DNA of 64,000 nucleotides from Streptomyces sp. SPB162 (GTDB taxonomy: Bacteria > Actinomycetota > Actinomycetes > Streptomycetales > Streptomycetaceae): positions 5,339,001-5,403,000 of the forward strand of contig NZ_JAQFII010000001.1 in the NCBI RefSeq assembly GCF_029504575.1, in the 5' to 3' direction. Shown piece by piece: positions 63,203 to 64,000 of the stretch. Position numbers and translations under genes: made by a program. Under the pieces are notes generated by a model. The model did not search any database. It saw only the letters and a list, made by a program, of their open reading frames with translations, and had not been told where the DNA came from. Numbering within the stretch: position 1 is the stretch's first letter; each line of letters starts with the position of its first letter.

Positions 63203-64000
63203 GTGAGTGCTGACCAGGTTCTCGCCTTCGAGACCAACTGCCACATCTTCGACGGGTGCGGCTTCCCGGCTCCCGGCCTGCACTCCTTCCTTTTCGAGCC
63301 GATCTTCAGCATCGGCAGTTTTGACTTCAACAAGCCGATGCTGCTGGCTCTGCTGAGCACCGTGATCATCGTCGGGTTCTTCTGGGCGGCCTTCAACAAG
63401 CCGAAGATGATCCCCGGCAAGCTCCAGATGGTGGGCGAGGCGGGCTACGACTTCGTCCGCCGCGGAATCGTCTACGAGACGCTGGGCAAGCGGGAGGGCG
63501 AGAAGTACGTCCCCCTGATGGTCTCGCTGTTCTTCTTCGTCTGGATCATGAACCTCTGGTCGATCATCCCGGTCGCCCAGTTCCCGGTGACGGCGATCAT
63601 CTCCTTCCCGGTCGCCCTGGCCCTGATCGTGTACGTGCTGTGGATGTACCTCACGTTCAAGAAGCACGGCTTCGTGGGCGCCCTGAAGAACATCACCGGC
63701 TACGACCCGACGCTCGGCAAGGTCCTGCCGCTGTCGATGACGATCGAGTTCTTCTCGAACGTGCTGGTGCGTCCGTTCACGCACGCGGTGCGGCTCTTCG
63801 CGAACATGTTCGCGGGCCACACCCTGCTGCTGCTGTTCACGATCGCCAGCTGGTACCTGCTCAACGGGATCGGCATCGCGTACGCGGGCGTCTCGTTCGT
63901 CATGACGATCGTCATGACCGCTTTCGAGCTCTTCATCCAGGCCGTTCAGGCGTACGTCTTCGTGCTCCTGGCCACCTCGTATGTCCAGGGCGCGCTCGCC
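63203..64000 (+). CDS. atpB: ATP synthase subunit a (3' truncated by window edge)
   Basis: The frame opens at GTG 63203 (VSADQVLAFETNCHIF; AAGGAGCTCG upstream) and stays open to the last base, 266 codons. It shows transmembrane helices and the proton-channel segment RPFTHAVRLFANMFAGH, whose Arg in RLFAN is the essential residue facing the c-ring, then ELFIQAVQAYVFVLL. The C-terminal few residues lie beyond the window. The 222-base gap after atpI may hold an internal promoter (TTGCTATCGT near 63017). Confidence 0.95.
   Translation, partial: MSADQVLAFETNCHIFDGCGFPAPGLHSFLFEPIFSIGSFDFNKPMLLALLSTVIIVGFFWAAFNKPKMIPGKLQMVGEAGYDFVRRGIVYETLGKREGEKYVPLMVSLFFFVWIMNLWSIIPVAQFPVTAIISFPVALALIVYVLWMYLTFKKHGFVGALKNITGYDPTLGKVLPLSMTIEFFSNVLVRPFTHAVRLFANMFAGHTLLLLFTIASWYLLNGIGIAYAGVSFVMTIVMTAFELFIQAVQAYVFVLLATSYVQGALA

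Overview
The window is a high-GC actinobacterial chromosome segment, almost certainly Streptomyces. Everything right of about 44.6 kb follows a gene order I recognise from Streptomyces coelicolor (response regulator, nrtL, lysA, hom, thrC, thrB, rho, an LCP protein, rpmE, prfA, prmC, a Sua5 protein, a low-molecular-weight phosphatase, glyA, a WecA-type transferase, atpI, atpB). Left of the tRNA-Arg gene at 44.6 kb lies accessory DNA dominated by a modular type I polyketide cluster that runs off the left edge.

1-12.7 kb, plus strand: the end of one PKS protein, a complete KS-AT-DH-KR-ACP module (327-5729) and a last KS-AT-ACP module with no reductive domain and no thioesterase (5782-8931). After a possible operator/promoter come a free thioesterase-like hydrolase with a cysteine nucleophile, a two-gene ABC exporter, and a proline-iminopeptidase-like hydrolase resembling VinJ of the vicenistatin pathway. 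A strong terminator at 12.7 kb separates this set from a convergent minus-strand operon.

12.7-31.2 kb, minus strand (transcribed right to left from 31.2 kb): an acyltransferase (VinK-like), two adenylating enzymes (VinM-like and VinN-like), a PLP decarboxylase (VinO-like), a loading PKS (ACP-KS-AT-DH-KR-ACP-KS-AT-DH-KR-ACP), and a small protein with a condensation domain, a truncated adenylation remnant and a carrier domain. Together with the VinJ-like enzyme this is the known logic for a beta-amino-acid starter made by decarboxylating a carrier-bound aspartate-type amino acid, capping it with a second amino acid, loading it in trans onto an N-terminal ACP, and uncapping it before macrolactam closure. 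All four visible ATs look malonyl-specific and three of the four modules carry DH and B-type KR, so the product is predicted to be a polyene macrolactam whose last extension leaves a beta-keto group. The discrete carrier protein expected in this pathway is not visible in the window.

31.4-44.3 kb: an acyl-CoA carboxylase beta plus epsilon pair, a small membrane protein, then an operon encoding a whole activated-methyl cycle (metK, adenosine-kinase-like pfkB, metH, metF, ahcY) and a polytopic GT-C-like membrane protein. No methyltransferase is present here to use the SAM.

44.6-64 kb: tRNA-Arg(CCG) and conserved housekeeping genes for Lys/Thr synthesis, transcription termination, translation termination, tRNA modification, cell-wall lipid carrier glycosylation and ATP synthase.

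Six genes (VinJ-like hydrolase, loading PKS, adoK-like, nrtL, prmC, wecA-like) each need exactly one base removed to restore a full-length product. The defects hit housekeeping and cluster genes alike, which points to sequencing or assembly errors rather than decay; spans below cover the repaired genes.
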